DNA of 64,000 nt. Origin: Rhizodiscina lignyota (taxonomy: Eukaryota; Ascomycota; Dothideomycetes; Aulographales; Rhizodiscinaceae). Made by a program: the position numbers and the translations under genes. The notes under the pieces were generated by a model, which ran no database searches, was not told the DNA's origin, and was given only the letters and a program-made list of their open reading frames with translations. Location: assembly GCA_010015805.1 (NCBI GenBank), contig ML978130.1, forward strand, positions 1,178,001 through 1,242,000. The letters are read 5' to 3'. Positions 20,817-32,044 of the stretch are shown one piece after another; positions within the stretch are counted from its first letter, which is position 1, and every line of letters starts with the position of its first letter.

Positions 20817-23800
20817 TCAGCGCCTTGTGTGTATCTTTTCGTGCCTTTTCCGATCATTCGCCCGCGTAAAAGCCTTCCCACAATCTGAACACACGTGTGG
20901 CCGTTCACCTGCATGACTGAGCTGATGGTTTCTTAAATGGAAGCCTCGTGAGAAGTTCTTGTTGCAAAGATCACAGCGCCAGCGCGATTCGATTGTTTTC
21001 TTCTTCACAGGAAACAACTCCATTTGGTCCTCAGGTTGTGGATGGAATGTCCGCCTATGCTTTTCCAGCTCTTTGTTTGATGCGAAGCCAAATTCTGCTA
21101 TGGTACAGTCAGGCACTTCGCAGCTGAATGGCCGATCATGGCGTTTGAGGTGGTGATCGCGCGTTTTGGCATCTTTGAACCCTTCATGGAAGTAGTAGCA
21201 GGTTAGTTTACGACATTTAAAGGTTCTGTCGCCGTAGAAGTATTGCAATGTCTGCCTGTCTGGACTAGATTTCTCAAGCAACGTGCGATTCCTCGTAAAA
21301 GTTTCGTTCAATGCAGAGAGACTGATGTCATTCCTTGCCGTTGGTCCCTTATTTTCATGTGATGATATATGAGTCCATATGCCAAGCAAGTAGTCGTAGA
21401 GAGGTGACTCCTGGAATCCCTCACAAGCGGCGAGGGACGCAGGTGGAAACGAGTTTTGATCGGTTTCAATGGAAAAACAAATCATGAAGTCCTCCAGGGA
21501 ATCGATGAGCTCGTTCATGGCAGTTTGAGCATCAGTATCTGTTCCAAGGACTTCATCTTTCGCGTCCACGATAGCTTTGACGTGTTGGGACCATTTTGCG
21601 ACTGCATAGTCCTGGAAGCCAAAGTCCCCATTCAGCGCATAATTGAGAAGTTGTGGCTCAGTGACGTCCTTCTTGAAGCATGGAAATGTGAGGTAGCGAA
21701 AGCAAAGCGCAGCAAGGCCGCATTCAACTATCGCCACTCTGATGATATCGCTTTTTGCAAAATGGCTACTAGTGGTCAGTACTAGGCCAAAAATACTAGC
21801 TAGACTTGGCTTTCTTACATCCTGGCTGTTATATGAACAAGCTCCACTCTGTCTCCAGGAAGAATGGAAACCAGCGAGCCGCACAACTCGTGGATATGAC
21901 TGCGAAGTTTGCGCGATTCAAAGTCTATAGTGTCGCGATCGGGCTCAATCGAGATTGCTGCCTGTATTTCAAGGCATTTCAAAGGTCTTTTGGCGCATAC
22001 CATCCAACCTAAGAGTTTGCGGACTATCTGCCATTGGTTCGGGTGGAGGGTGCGCCGCACGCGCTCGATGATGCGATTATAGCTGTCAGCATAAATATTA
22101 GCTCACTTCTGCGAAGTGATATGAAAAATAATACGAGCTTCAACGGGAATTGAGTGGCCCACTTACGCTTGCTCCAGGCCTCGGGGAAAGTGATGTTCAG
22201 ATATTTCTTCGTAGAGCTGGTCTCGCGTCTCTTGAGCGTTCAGGTTCTCCATCACCAAGACTGCGAACAAGAACATGCCTATGACGTAAAATAAGCTGAT
22301 GATGAGTCCTCGTGTTGCTTTTGCTTGCCTCTAGATCCGATGCAGGTCATGTCGCATATTCCTGATGTCTGCTTCTGGGATAGCTCAAATTTATGCTGTA
22401 ACAGGGAGCATTTGTCAAGAACAAATACTCTGATGTCATCTTTGATGTCTCTGGCTTCGAGGGAGGTGACTCCAGGGGGCGATACTAAAGTTGAGAAAGC
22501 TCTTTCGATGTCTTTGAAGTCTTGGCTGATGATAAGCACACGTAGTCGTCCGGGTTCCTGTTCGTCACAACGAGCTATTAAAGAGGTGATTTCAGACAAA
22601 AAAAGCTTTCTTTGGCCTGGTTCACATTCGTCGAGCCCATCAACGACCATAAAAATCTTGGGCAACGTTTCGCAGAATAGTTTAATGAGTTGAGATGCCA
22701 ATGATGTCGATGATAGGACAACCTCGCCGCTTAACATCCGTTTGTCGGAGCAAAATGGGACAAGAACGCGACACTGGCTAAGCAGTTGACTCAGAAGTCC
22801 TTTCAAGATAGACAGACAAGTATTTCGAGATGGGTCGTTCGCTTTACAGTAGTAGTAAGCTGTTGGATTCTTTGCATCTTTTAAACACTCGTCGATGACC
22901 ACAGATGCAAGTATAGTCTTCCCTGTTGATGTTTTAGTACCACTGAAACATGCGTGATGTTGTCTAAGTGACAAATCGCGTAGTTAAAGGTCGTAAGGTC
23001 GTGTATGACGTACCAGCACCAGGAATACCTTTGAGCCACAATAAAGATGATACAGGAATATCTGATTCTCTCCAATTCTCGATTTTTGGATGCCTGAGGA
23101 TCCAGTTCCCGCTTGCTTTGCTGGCTTTCCTTATTGAACGATGTGCCTCATGGTCTTCTACGTTGGACGACGCTCCCGCAAACCAGTCGATAACGACAAC
23201 ATACGACTGATTTGCCTCAGCCTCTTCCCGCTTCTTCAATGATTGACGGTCTCGATGGTATTGGTCTATGTGACGATAGATTGCTTCGCGGTCCTGCTGG
23301 TATTGTCCGAAGTGAATTACTGCAGCTCGGTCGATGAGGAGACGCTTATGTCGACGCAGGCCTTCCAGAATACTATGAAATCGTGTTTTGAAATCTTTCC
23401 ATACAGATCGAAATATTTGACGCCAGACTGCACGGAGAATAAATTAGCGTCTCACTGTCAGATGCGGGTCGAATGCCTTTGTGGGAATATCACACCTTTT
23501 CCGAAGAAGAATCGGATTGCTCTCCTATGGAATTCGAGGATGTCGGTGTATACTAATCCGAGTACGGTGCGCATTTCCTCGTTTTGGTCGAAGAGCTTTT
23601 TGTATTCCATGAGTAGCGGTATGCTCTCACCGATCTGCTCATATGCATCTAAAAGGACGTCGAATGAATCGGTCCAGGTGCTCGCTACCTTTTTCGCGCA
23701 TATCAACGTTAGCTCAAGTCATACACTATTTGATAACCAAGCAATAAGAAGAAGCGTCAAGTGTCGCTGGGTCACTCTACAGCAAGACCAAATGACATGT

Positions 23801-24144
23801 GAGGAGCTTTTCCATGAACATCGTCGTCGGACATAGAAAGTGTAAATACCTGCCTGGAGCATGAATTTCATTGGTCCCCAGATGAAAGCGATAAACTCAT
23901 TCGCATTTAGAAACACTTCAACAATACTACCGAATTGTTCCATAGCCTCCAGGAATGACTTTATTCTAGTCATGTTCATATTCGTCCTTGTGACTTCCTG
24001 TGTCTTTTGTATTTGGATGGCGGTCGTCTGTACATCTTCGAGTGTCGTAAATTCAAAATCTTTAAGTTCTTTTGGAGTGAGTCGCGTTTTAAATTTGGTC
24101 AAAGCCGTATCAAAGCTGTCCTTCAACTTCAAGTCGGCCATCAT
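20817..24144 (-). CDS. NACHT-domain (NLR-like STAND) protein with C-terminal C2H2 zinc fingers
   Basis: Seven exons: 23850..24144, 23496..23684, 23014..23427, 22329..22922, 22167..22278, 21819..22082, 20817..21768; 939 residues, one frame throughout. The N-terminal domain (about 1-250; KELKDFEFTTLEDVQ, FLEAMEQFG, EFHRRAIRFF) is the helical region found in fungal NACHT/zinc-finger proteins. NACHT: Walker A GIPGAGKT (about 295-302), created only by splicing, and Walker B FMVVDGLDEC (about 390). A winged-helix-like stretch (about 535-620) contains KLLGWMVCAKRPLKCLEIQA. The C terminus (about 805-935) has C2H2 fingers, the last two perfect (CDLCNKNFSRGFHLRNHQLSH, CSDCGKAFTRANDRKRHEKIH). The 50-bp intron at 22279..22328 is GC-AG (gcaagc). 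The first intron is long (165 bp). Fungal NLR-like proteins act in non-self recognition or stress signalling; the DNA-binding-type fingers suggest nuclear action (inference). Confidence 0.88.
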
Positions 24145-24883
24145 AAAATGAGCCCGTCAGTGTTCCACAACATGATGTGGAGAAGAAAGAGATGCAGCCT
24201 GATGGTAAGAGCCATTGAATTGCTAACGTCATCAGGCAAACGATACTCGAGATTGCGCATGTCCCAGCGCAGGGAACAAGACAAGGAATCGCGCATGAGT
24301 GTCAGCCTCGACACCCTGAGAAGGGACAGAAACGGCAGGCCAAGACCAATGGGGAATAGCGTAGCGCCACGCGTGCGAGCAGCAAGAAATGAAACAACTC
24401 CTTTATCCGCGACAGGACGACTAGCTTCCAATCGCTTTCCATTCGACATCGTATTTCGTCAATCAGTACGAGGAATTTGCGCCTATGCCGCTTCATCCCC
24501 ATGCTCGTGGCTGGCTGCGCGCTCCATGAGTGCAGCTGAGGAGGAGGCAGTGCATGAGGCAAACACTATGCATCCTCAACGCAACCCATTCAAAAGGCGA
24601 GGTTGAGTCCCGCAAGAGACGCTTTCCAAAACCACGAGGGAACTACTTTAATTTTGTTGGCTATCTTCGAAATTCTAGAACTCTAGTATCCGTTTACTTC
24701 CTGAGTCCGGTTTCCATGCCATTCGTAAGGCTTTCTCAGCCTCCCAAGTGCAAGGCTGAAAGCTGCAGACCGCAGTTTTGTTCCTAATCTTGTCGGAAAT
24801 ATCCCATTCACTTGGTTGTATTATGACTCTCTTCTCGCGTGCAGTGTTAATCTTCTCTTCGAGGAGATGATTTTATTGAATAC
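24145..24883. promoter_or_regulatory. Divergent intergenic promoter between NACHT and SNF2 genes
   Basis: 739 bp separate the two ATGs, which point outward. ORFs inside lack support. The shared position makes coordinated expression of the NACHT/zinc-finger and SNF2/RING genes possible. No clear TATA or factor site was identified. Confidence 0.5.
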
Positions 24884-27800
24884 ATGACTTCTATCAAGCG
24901 GTTGTTGAATGATGACGAACAGGTTCCCGATCGTTACGGGCAAATCAACAAAGGGGTCAATTGCATTGGTTTGGACAGCACAGATGAGTTCAGGTAAAAT
25001 CTGCATGGGCGCTGGAAGGCTCTTTGTTAACCAAAACTATTAGTGAGCTTATGGTCTCGATTAACCAATCTTGGCCCGATGTCTGGACCAGCCTGATTGG
25101 ACATGATGCAACCCAAGTATTACAAGATCAGTCAAGCAAAATCCCAGAATGCATTCAGATGCCCTCCATTGCAGAAAATGATATTGAATCGTGGGCTGAT
25201 GGGACATTCTCGTCATCAAGCGAGATGCCCCCAGGAGATCCGGGTATCGCCAATATTCCGATGGACGAAGAGTCACAGAAGCAAGTGCCGGATATCTGCT
25301 ACGGCATGGTAGGTCACTAAATCGTCACTTTAATATTCGCAGTACGCTAATCAGTCGCTGAAGATTTACCGTTCCTCCGTCAAACTTGTGGGCAGTGGGA
25401 CGCACATAGACGAGAGGTTGAAGGCTGCGATGCGAGACCGACGTGATACCCATCAGCTTCTAAACTTGGCAGTTGGTAAAGGGGATCCCACCCAGTTGAC
25501 GTTTACTTTCCCGGATGGCACTGAGTTCGGGATCTTGAACAGCCGTGACACCAGAGGGATACAAGATCTCATGGCCAAATCTCCCAAACCTTCCTTACAC
25601 TTTGAGAGTTTCGATGGATTCACGGAGATCATTCCTCTTCGTGAAGCTCTAGGTAGAGCACTCAATTCTAAGGACGCCATTGCTCGTATAGATATCAACA
25701 TATATGGACCACTTTCTCAGTTCTCTTCAGTTGGAAAGATCCTCTCAGGCCACAAGGTTTTTCTTCAACGCCCTGATCATCAACGGCGAGGAACAGCATA
25801 CAACAATCCGCATATAGTCACATTCCCTGGTATACACATATCTAGTTCTAACGATGTGCCACAGAAACTGGAGAATCTCCAGGCTTCTGTCCCTGATACC
25901 GAGCGCTTTCAGAAAACGATTGCAAATGTCTACGCGTCTCTTAAAAGAAGAACAAACCTTCATCAAGTTGAAGGAAGTCATCTCTTGAAGACGCTATTAC
26001 TTCCGTGGGTACTTTCAACTTATTCTACTCGTATTATTTTATATTGCAAGCGTTGTCTTTCTATTTCGTTCAATGTCCCGCACGCTTAGACCAGCATTTG
26101 ACAATGATCAATAGTCATCAGATGGAAGCACTAGATTTCATGATTCAGCGCGAAGCAGGTCCAATTCCTCCAGAATATCGTCTTTGGAGACCGATGACGG
26201 AAACAATGGAAGGCTGGTACTACATTACTCGCAGCTCCAGATTGAAAAGGTTCTGATATTCTCAGGTTCCGCCACGCAATAACTCATCAGAGAGTCCGCA
26301 CAGAGTGGTCTGAAACTGGAGGTGGTATCCTTGCCGATGAGATGGGAATGGGGAAATCGTTGTCTATCCTCGCACTTGCCGTGAAGACCACAAGAGACGC
26401 ACAGTCCTGGGCGACACTCAGCGACTTGGAGAGTCAGCCCACTCTTAAAGAGCAAAAACGACGTTCATCAGCAACACTGATAATTGTACCATCGGCTTGT
26501 GAGTATCTCACATCTGCAATGTCTTTGCTGGTGGCTAAGCATTATTAGTATTGATTAATAGCTGGGTGAAAGAAGTCAAGAAGTAGGTACTTTGTAAAAT
26601 TCAAGATTCGTGCAACTGCAATATAACACAGCAATATACAGGCACCTCTGCGAAAATGTACGTTTCATTACGTACCACGGCCAAAGGAGAGATCAGGTTT
26701 CACTACACTTTCAGGATGCGGACATAGTTATCACGACATATCATACGCTCGTCGTGGACTTCAAGAATAAGCGTAGTCCTATACATCATACAGAATGGTA
26801 CAGGCTCGTTCTAGATGAAGGTGAGGAAATAATCGCATATTCACAGTCATGTCAAGTCTGACCTGCTCCGCAGCACATATCATTCGACGGCAGTCCACAA
26901 CATTCAATCGAGCCGTATCTGAAGTTTCAGCCCACTCACGCTGGTGTCTAACTGGGACGCCCATACAGAACCGCCTCGATGACATCGGCGCTCTCTTCTC
27001 CTTTATCCGAGTACACCCGTTTGACAGTATTGCAAACTTCCGAAGACATATCTCTATTCCATACGAGGAAAATGGAGAGCGCCGTGATATTGCCCTTCAA
27101 TCGTTCGCCCTGCTACTGGACTCCACCTGCCTCCGAAGAACAAGAGACCTGCTCCAACTGCCCAATCGCCACGATCGACTTCATGTGATCAATTTCACTG
27201 ATCAAGAACGTGATCAGTACAACCAGACAAAGAAGATCATGAACCGCACCTTACGACAACGTGTCGGAGACAGCTTTGTAAAGTCTCGGTTTGGTATGTT
27301 CCAGATACAGCTTCAGCTACGCATCTTCTGCAATCATGGCACCTTTCAACAGAGTTTCGCTTGGGCGAGGCGAAGCTTGCGGGATGAACAGGAGGCTGCC
27401 ATGTGCTTGTTTGGGAACCTGGGAGAGGTACGATGCTCCGCATGCCATCAGGTGGTGCCTATCATGGACTCGAATACCATCTACCGAGCGGATCAGAGGT
27501 CATGTGCGCACACGTTATGCTCTGAATGTGCAGAAGAATCTAGAACCGATCACCCCAGCGAATCTGTAAATGTGATTCAATGTCCGCTCTGCATTGCCAG
27601 CGGATGCCCAGGCTCTCTTGTGCCAGGTGTACAGGGCGAGATCAATGGGAACCATTATTTTCGAACCAATGGCATCTCGTCCAAGATGAAGGCTGTGACT
27701 TCCGATGTTAAAAGAGGTCTGTGGGAGTCTAAAACGTAAGTGCAATCCCATAGTATTTACAGCTGCTCAAGCATACTTATTTCCGTTCGTGCAGGATTGT

Positions 27801-28355
27801 TTTCACAAGCTGGACGCACACTTTAGATTTGGTAGAGAAACATTTCGAGAAGGAATCTATCCCATTCGAACGAATTGATGGGGAGTCCCCTTTACCCCGC
27901 CGACAGAAGATTTTGGATGATTTTGGACGACTGAACACAACGCCGGTATTAATAATGACTACGGGAGTTGGTGCCTTCGGGTAAGATGGGTGTCTCGAGA
28001 CTCCGCTATTATCCGCATCATTTCGAAGCTGACTGTATATAGTCTCAACTTGACATCAGCAAATCGCATATTTCTGGTCGAGCCACAATGGAATCCGAGC
28101 GTGGAAAATCAAGCAATTGCAAGAGCGCAGCGCCTAGGACAGGATCGATCTGTCATTGTCACTCGGTACATGGTCGAAGATACGATTGAACAGGTCAGTG
28201 GAGAAAAAGGTCGTGTATGAGATCGCCCCTTACCATATATACAGGAAATGCTCTCACAGCAAGAGCGTAAGCTCCGGATTGCGGAGCTCGGAAATGCTAC
28301 ACAGAGCAGCGAAGGTCAAATCAGTATTAGTTATGGTGGCGACTGGTCGGCATAA
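24884..28355 (+). CDS. SNF2-family DNA-dependent ATPase with RING finger (Rad5/HLTF-like)
   Basis: Eleven exons: 24884..24993, 25044..25308, 25364..26004, 26115..26216, 26266..26498, 26549..26582, 26642..26820, 26874..27735, 27795..27980, 28043..28193, 28245..28355; 957 residues. Helicase motifs: GGGILADEMGMGKS (about 390-404), VITTYHTL, LDEAH (about 520), WCLTGTPIQN, FTSWTHTL (about 812) and QAIARAQRLGQDR (about 893). A C3HC4-like RING (CSACHQ ... CAHTLCSECAEE ... CPLC, about 709-765) is inserted between the helicase lobes, as in Rad5/HLTF/Rad16-type proteins that remodel DNA-protein complexes and ubiquitinate targets at damaged DNA. Introns are 49-110 bp. The 34-nt exon 6 encodes the conserved LLINSWVKE. 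The N-terminal 120 residues are acidic. A lineage-specific paralogue rather than the orthologue of RAD5 is possible. Confidence 0.9.
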
Positions 28356-29031
28356 TAACATAAAAAGACTATATGACAGTTATTAGCTCCCGCCCTCGAT
28401 ATAATTGGCACCTAGATCTTGTCGGAGCACATATGATGTCTTTACGCCATTCTGGCTGCTACGAACTCTATTTGTTTCGAAGTTTTTCGCATACTGCAAT
28501 GCCTTGATCGAACTGTCTTTTATATTGTTTGCACCTTGTCTGCTGAATGGTCAATGTCTTCAACTATCTCATGTCGTAGCAAACAACAATGGCGCTTTGT
28601 TCATCTACTAAAACACAATGTCCAACCAATCAAATTTCTCGATTGCTCTTTGTTAACTTCAAACTATGTATTCCAATCTTCACGCATCATTACTAACTTG
28701 AGAAGTTATATAAGTGATGCTGCGATGGGGGAAGTCTCCTTTTCTTCGGTAACGTGCGCCAGAGCCTCGTTTCGGACCTTGCAGTCTTCGGAGATTGCAA
28801 AGCTCTCCTTGACACCTGTTCGAAACGAAGCTCTACTGGACTCTAAACTGGAAAGATATAGCAGTACTGGAATACTGTATCTCTTTCCTTCTACGTCTGG
28901 CACGTTCACCATTACTACCTAGACGTCGGTTGTCGATGGGCCTATTGGCAGATATTCACTGATCAACGATTTCTTTGGACAAGCTCGTAGCTTCTGGAAC
29001 GGATTGGACAAGTTTGCTCAACAGTACCACG
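28356..29031. other. Intergenic; no supported gene
   Basis: 676 bp between the SNF2 stop and the ATG of the large low-complexity ORF. Opposing short ORFs look like chance. Confidence 0.45.
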
Positions 29032-31470
29032 ATGCCTCCTTCCACATTGCTCTCTCTCCGGGTGGAGGCCCTTTCAGGTGGCCCCCTTTTCTCGCACTAT
29101 CCGAATGTATCTACAGCCACCTTTAAGCCTGCACGCCTTCTACCGACGAGCTGTCTCGCCGTTGCTTTTCCGCATTGGCCATCCCGCACGATGGGTGAGT
29201 TTGCACGTTTTGCCTCTTCGATACGAGGTGAAGGCCCAGCTCACAACAGCAACGGGAGCGAGAAACTCCCTCTCGGTAAGCAAGACAACATCTGGTGGAG
29301 TGATACGAGAGCTAATAATGAGAAATTCAAGTTGGACAACATCGTTGAGAAGATAGAAGAGCCCACGGCGCTCTCGTACTCAGAATGGGACACGCCACTC
29401 AAGTCCAGCGATATGATGCCGAAGAACATTAACCAAGTAGTCTGTGGCCCAGCTCCAGTGGCTTTGAAGACGCAGATTGGATTTGCTGACTATCACGGCC
29501 AATCCTCCCCTTCCTCGGTGTATGATGCGGCGTCTGCTTTCGCTACGACCTTCACAGCTGGAGTTCAGGGAACGGGAATGGAAAGGGCGATTCTGGCAAA
29601 TGTGGCCTCGGAGTACGAGGAGCTCGTTTCTAATGCCTGGGCTCAAGAGCCACTACCCGCTCCGAAGTCTCTTCCCCAAGTAACGAGAATCTCTGCTCGT
29701 CTACAGAGAATAGCACCTCCAGCACTTGCCCTTAGCAATCTCCAGGCACAGTTAGCTGTTCCCCTGCGTAAGAGCAGGTATCAGCCAGTGAAGAGAATTC
29801 CTCCTCGCTTGTGCGATAGACCTCCACCTCCCCCACCGCGCAAGAGGAGGTCCGGTTCAGCCGTGAGGGTTTCTGCTCGTAATAAAAAGCGAGCACCAAC
29901 ACCTTTCCCCCTCCGCAAGAAGAACGGTAAAGCGCCAGCGCAATCCTTTTCTCGCCGACCGATCGCTCCCATTAGAAACGTAAGCTCGCTTACTAAGTTA
30001 GTTGACGACGAGTTAACTCGCGTTGCAGAGGAAGAGCGTCAATGGCAGAAGGCGAAGAACGCGTGGGTGACCAAGACAAAGGCAAGGATCGATGCCTTGA
30101 GGGTGGTCCCAGACGGATTTGAGGACGACAGCGATGAGGAATCAAGAGCGGAGACGTGTTATAAGTCCTTCTTAACCATCTCTTCCGCCGATATGGTTCC
30201 CGCCGAGCTAGCTCAAGCGGAAGATGAGAGCGATGACAAGCCCATAGCGAAGAGGTGTTACAAGTCGTTCTCAACCATATCTTCTGGCGATCTGATTCTC
30301 GCTCAGCTAGCTCCAGCGTCACCGGAATCATATATCTGGTATACTTGCCCATCAGACAATGTTGAACTGTCCGGCTTGTCGAGCTATTCATGCCCGAGAT
30401 CAATGCCTAATCCATTCGATTCCTCTATGGCACCAGCGAGCGGCTCGCCATCGGTTTATTCATGTGTATCTTCGATTTCGGGTTCCTCATCATCCCGCTT
30501 AGGTGACGATGATGGAGTGGTTGCTGAGCACATGACAATGGCCCAGATACTGCCCACTTCATCCACACTGCTTCCGCCCGTGCACTACGCATCGGATACT
30601 GTCAAGCTGGTTCACCCTAAACCAGTCTATCCCGTCAAACTCAGCAATCTCGAAGCGGGTATCCTCGACGATGCAGTCCCGAATGTCGCACTCTGTGTTG
30701 CCTCCCCAGAGAAGAACGAGCTTTTCGCAATTGGCGAAAATGATGACGAGGAACAAGGTAAGTCTCCAACGTCAGTGAAGCCTGTGGCGCCTCTGGCATC
30801 AATGAGGGCCCAGACGACAGGTGCCGTTAACCGGAGTGAGATCTTGCGACTGATCCTTTCAGGATCCGGTGCATTCGCTTCTGAGAGTATTCGTCCACTT
30901 TCCGTCTTCACTGCCAAAATTATCATTCCTAACGCCGCTGCGAGTGGCTGGTCCGGTGATATTATGCTCCCGGTAAGCAACGCTCCTCATCGCTCGTCTT
31001 CGCGCAAGGCAGCTTCCGCTGTTGAAAAGAAAGGTAAGTCGCCGGCTGTCGATGAGCGGCAGCCTGCCCCTCAGAACCCTCTTGCTATCCCTCCCCGCCC
31101 ACCTGTCGCTGAGACTACGCCTCTCCTTGCACGAGGTGAGATTGGAAGCGCCTCCGAGGACTTGGAGATATCCGAGTATCTTGGTCTGCATCCGACCCTC
31201 TGTGCTGGCATCGCACCACAGTTGCTTGCTGGCATCCAGAATCAAATGGAACAGTTGCATGAGTGTCTTTGCTCGCCCATAGATTTCGGCTACGAAGGCG
31301 ACGAGGATGACTGGACACCTCCGTATATACCTGACCAGTCTAAATCATCGCCCTTGGTGTCTACTTCCGAGCAGGAGCCATGGATACACAGGTTGGTCAA
31401 TGGTTTGCGTGAGAATGTGGGTAACCTCTTTCCAACAAAGGAGGTTCGACGTGTTAGGTCGGGTGCATGA
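29032..31470 (+). CDS. Large hypothetical low-complexity protein
   Basis: A single uninterrupted frame, 812 codons from the first ATG at 29032 (the frame is open from 28975), so long that it is very unlikely to be chance. The product is Ser/Pro/Ala-rich and mostly disordered. A basic region near residues 260-320 (PPPRKRRSGSAVRVSARNKK) could be a nuclear signal. An imperfect tandem module occurs at about residues 376-425: CYKSFLTISSADMVPAELAQ, then CYKSFSTISSGDLILAQLAP. GKSP/GKAP tetrads recur (about residues 308, 577, 668). The acidic C terminus ends in basic residues. No enzyme motif or homologous family recognised. It follows the SNF2/RING gene on the same strand. Confidence 0.6.
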   Translation: MPPSTLLSLRVEALSGGPLFSHYPNVSTATFKPARLLPTSCLAVAFPHWPSRTMGEFARFASSIRGEGPAHNSNGSEKLPLGKQDNIWWSDTRANNEKFKLDNIVEKIEEPTALSYSEWDTPLKSSDMMPKNINQVVCGPAPVALKTQIGFADYHGQSSPSSVYDAASAFATTFTAGVQGTGMERAILANVASEYEELVSNAWAQEPLPAPKSLPQVTRISARLQRIAPPALALSNLQAQLAVPLRKSRYQPVKRIPPRLCDRPPPPPPRKRRSGSAVRVSARNKKRAPTPFPLRKKNGKAPAQSFSRRPIAPIRNVSSLTKLVDDELTRVAEEERQWQKAKNAWVTKTKARIDALRVVPDGFEDDSDEESRAETCYKSFLTISSADMVPAELAQAEDESDDKPIAKRCYKSFSTISSGDLILAQLAPASPESYIWYTCPSDNVELSGLSSYSCPRSMPNPFDSSMAPASGSPSVYSCVSSISGSSSSRLGDDDGVVAEHMTMAQILPTSSTLLPPVHYASDTVKLVHPKPVYPVKLSNLEAGILDDAVPNVALCVASPEKNELFAIGENDDEEQGKSPTSVKPVAPLASMRAQTTGAVNRSEILRLILSGSGAFASESIRPLSVFTAKIIIPNAAASGWSGDIMLPVSNAPHRSSSRKAASAVEKKGKSPAVDERQPAPQNPLAIPPRPPVAETTPLLARGEIGSASEDLEISEYLGLHPTLCAGIAPQLLAGIQNQMEQLHECLCSPIDFGYEGDEDDWTPPYIPDQSKSSPLVSTSEQEPWIHRLVNGLRENVGNLFPTKEVRRVRSGA

Positions 31471-32044
31471 TTTCTTTTGTTATTTTCGTGTCGCTTTGTT
31501 GTTGTGTCTTCAATGGCTTCCATCTCTCTTGGCGTCAAGGCGTTCATGTCTGGTATTGGGAAATATATATAATGAAAACAGCCACTTAATATGATATTGA
31601 TGTCATGTTCAGATTTTTAATGCGCTCGTGAATTATCCCGTAAGAGTCCTTGTCCTCCATATAGATCCTCGTTGGCTCTTGGATGCGCTGCTGTAATATA
31701 GTGTGAGTCGAAGGGAGACATAATGAGAACGACTTTAGTAATCATACGGGGTACTGAATAGTGTCACGAAGTGAGATGGTAAATTTATTGCCGCGCCGCA
31801 GAAGTGGAGCTGTAATACGGAGTAAGAACCTTCAGGACACCGTAATCACGCTACTGTAATCTCCCCGAGCCCCTATCTGCGTTGTCTTATCAGGAAACAG
31901 AACCCCTACGTGCCTCAACGCGTGCCCATTATGTATCGTAGTACATACATCGTGCATGTTGATCAACTGTTTTTGTGATATTAGGTCTCCTTTCGCTTGA
32001 GCTTGAATTCAGCGCCAAAGTCGGTGCAGTTCCAGACGAACAAA
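31471..32044. other. Intergenic; no supported gene
   Basis: 574 bp, AT-rich, between the low-complexity ORF and the N-acetyltransferase. Nothing recognised. Confidence 0.45.

Noticed and set aside
22944-23013. Shorter intron ending at ttcag in the NACHT gene
   Set aside because: Would insert residues into the P-loop and needs a different donor; the downstream acceptor restores GIPGAGKT exactly.
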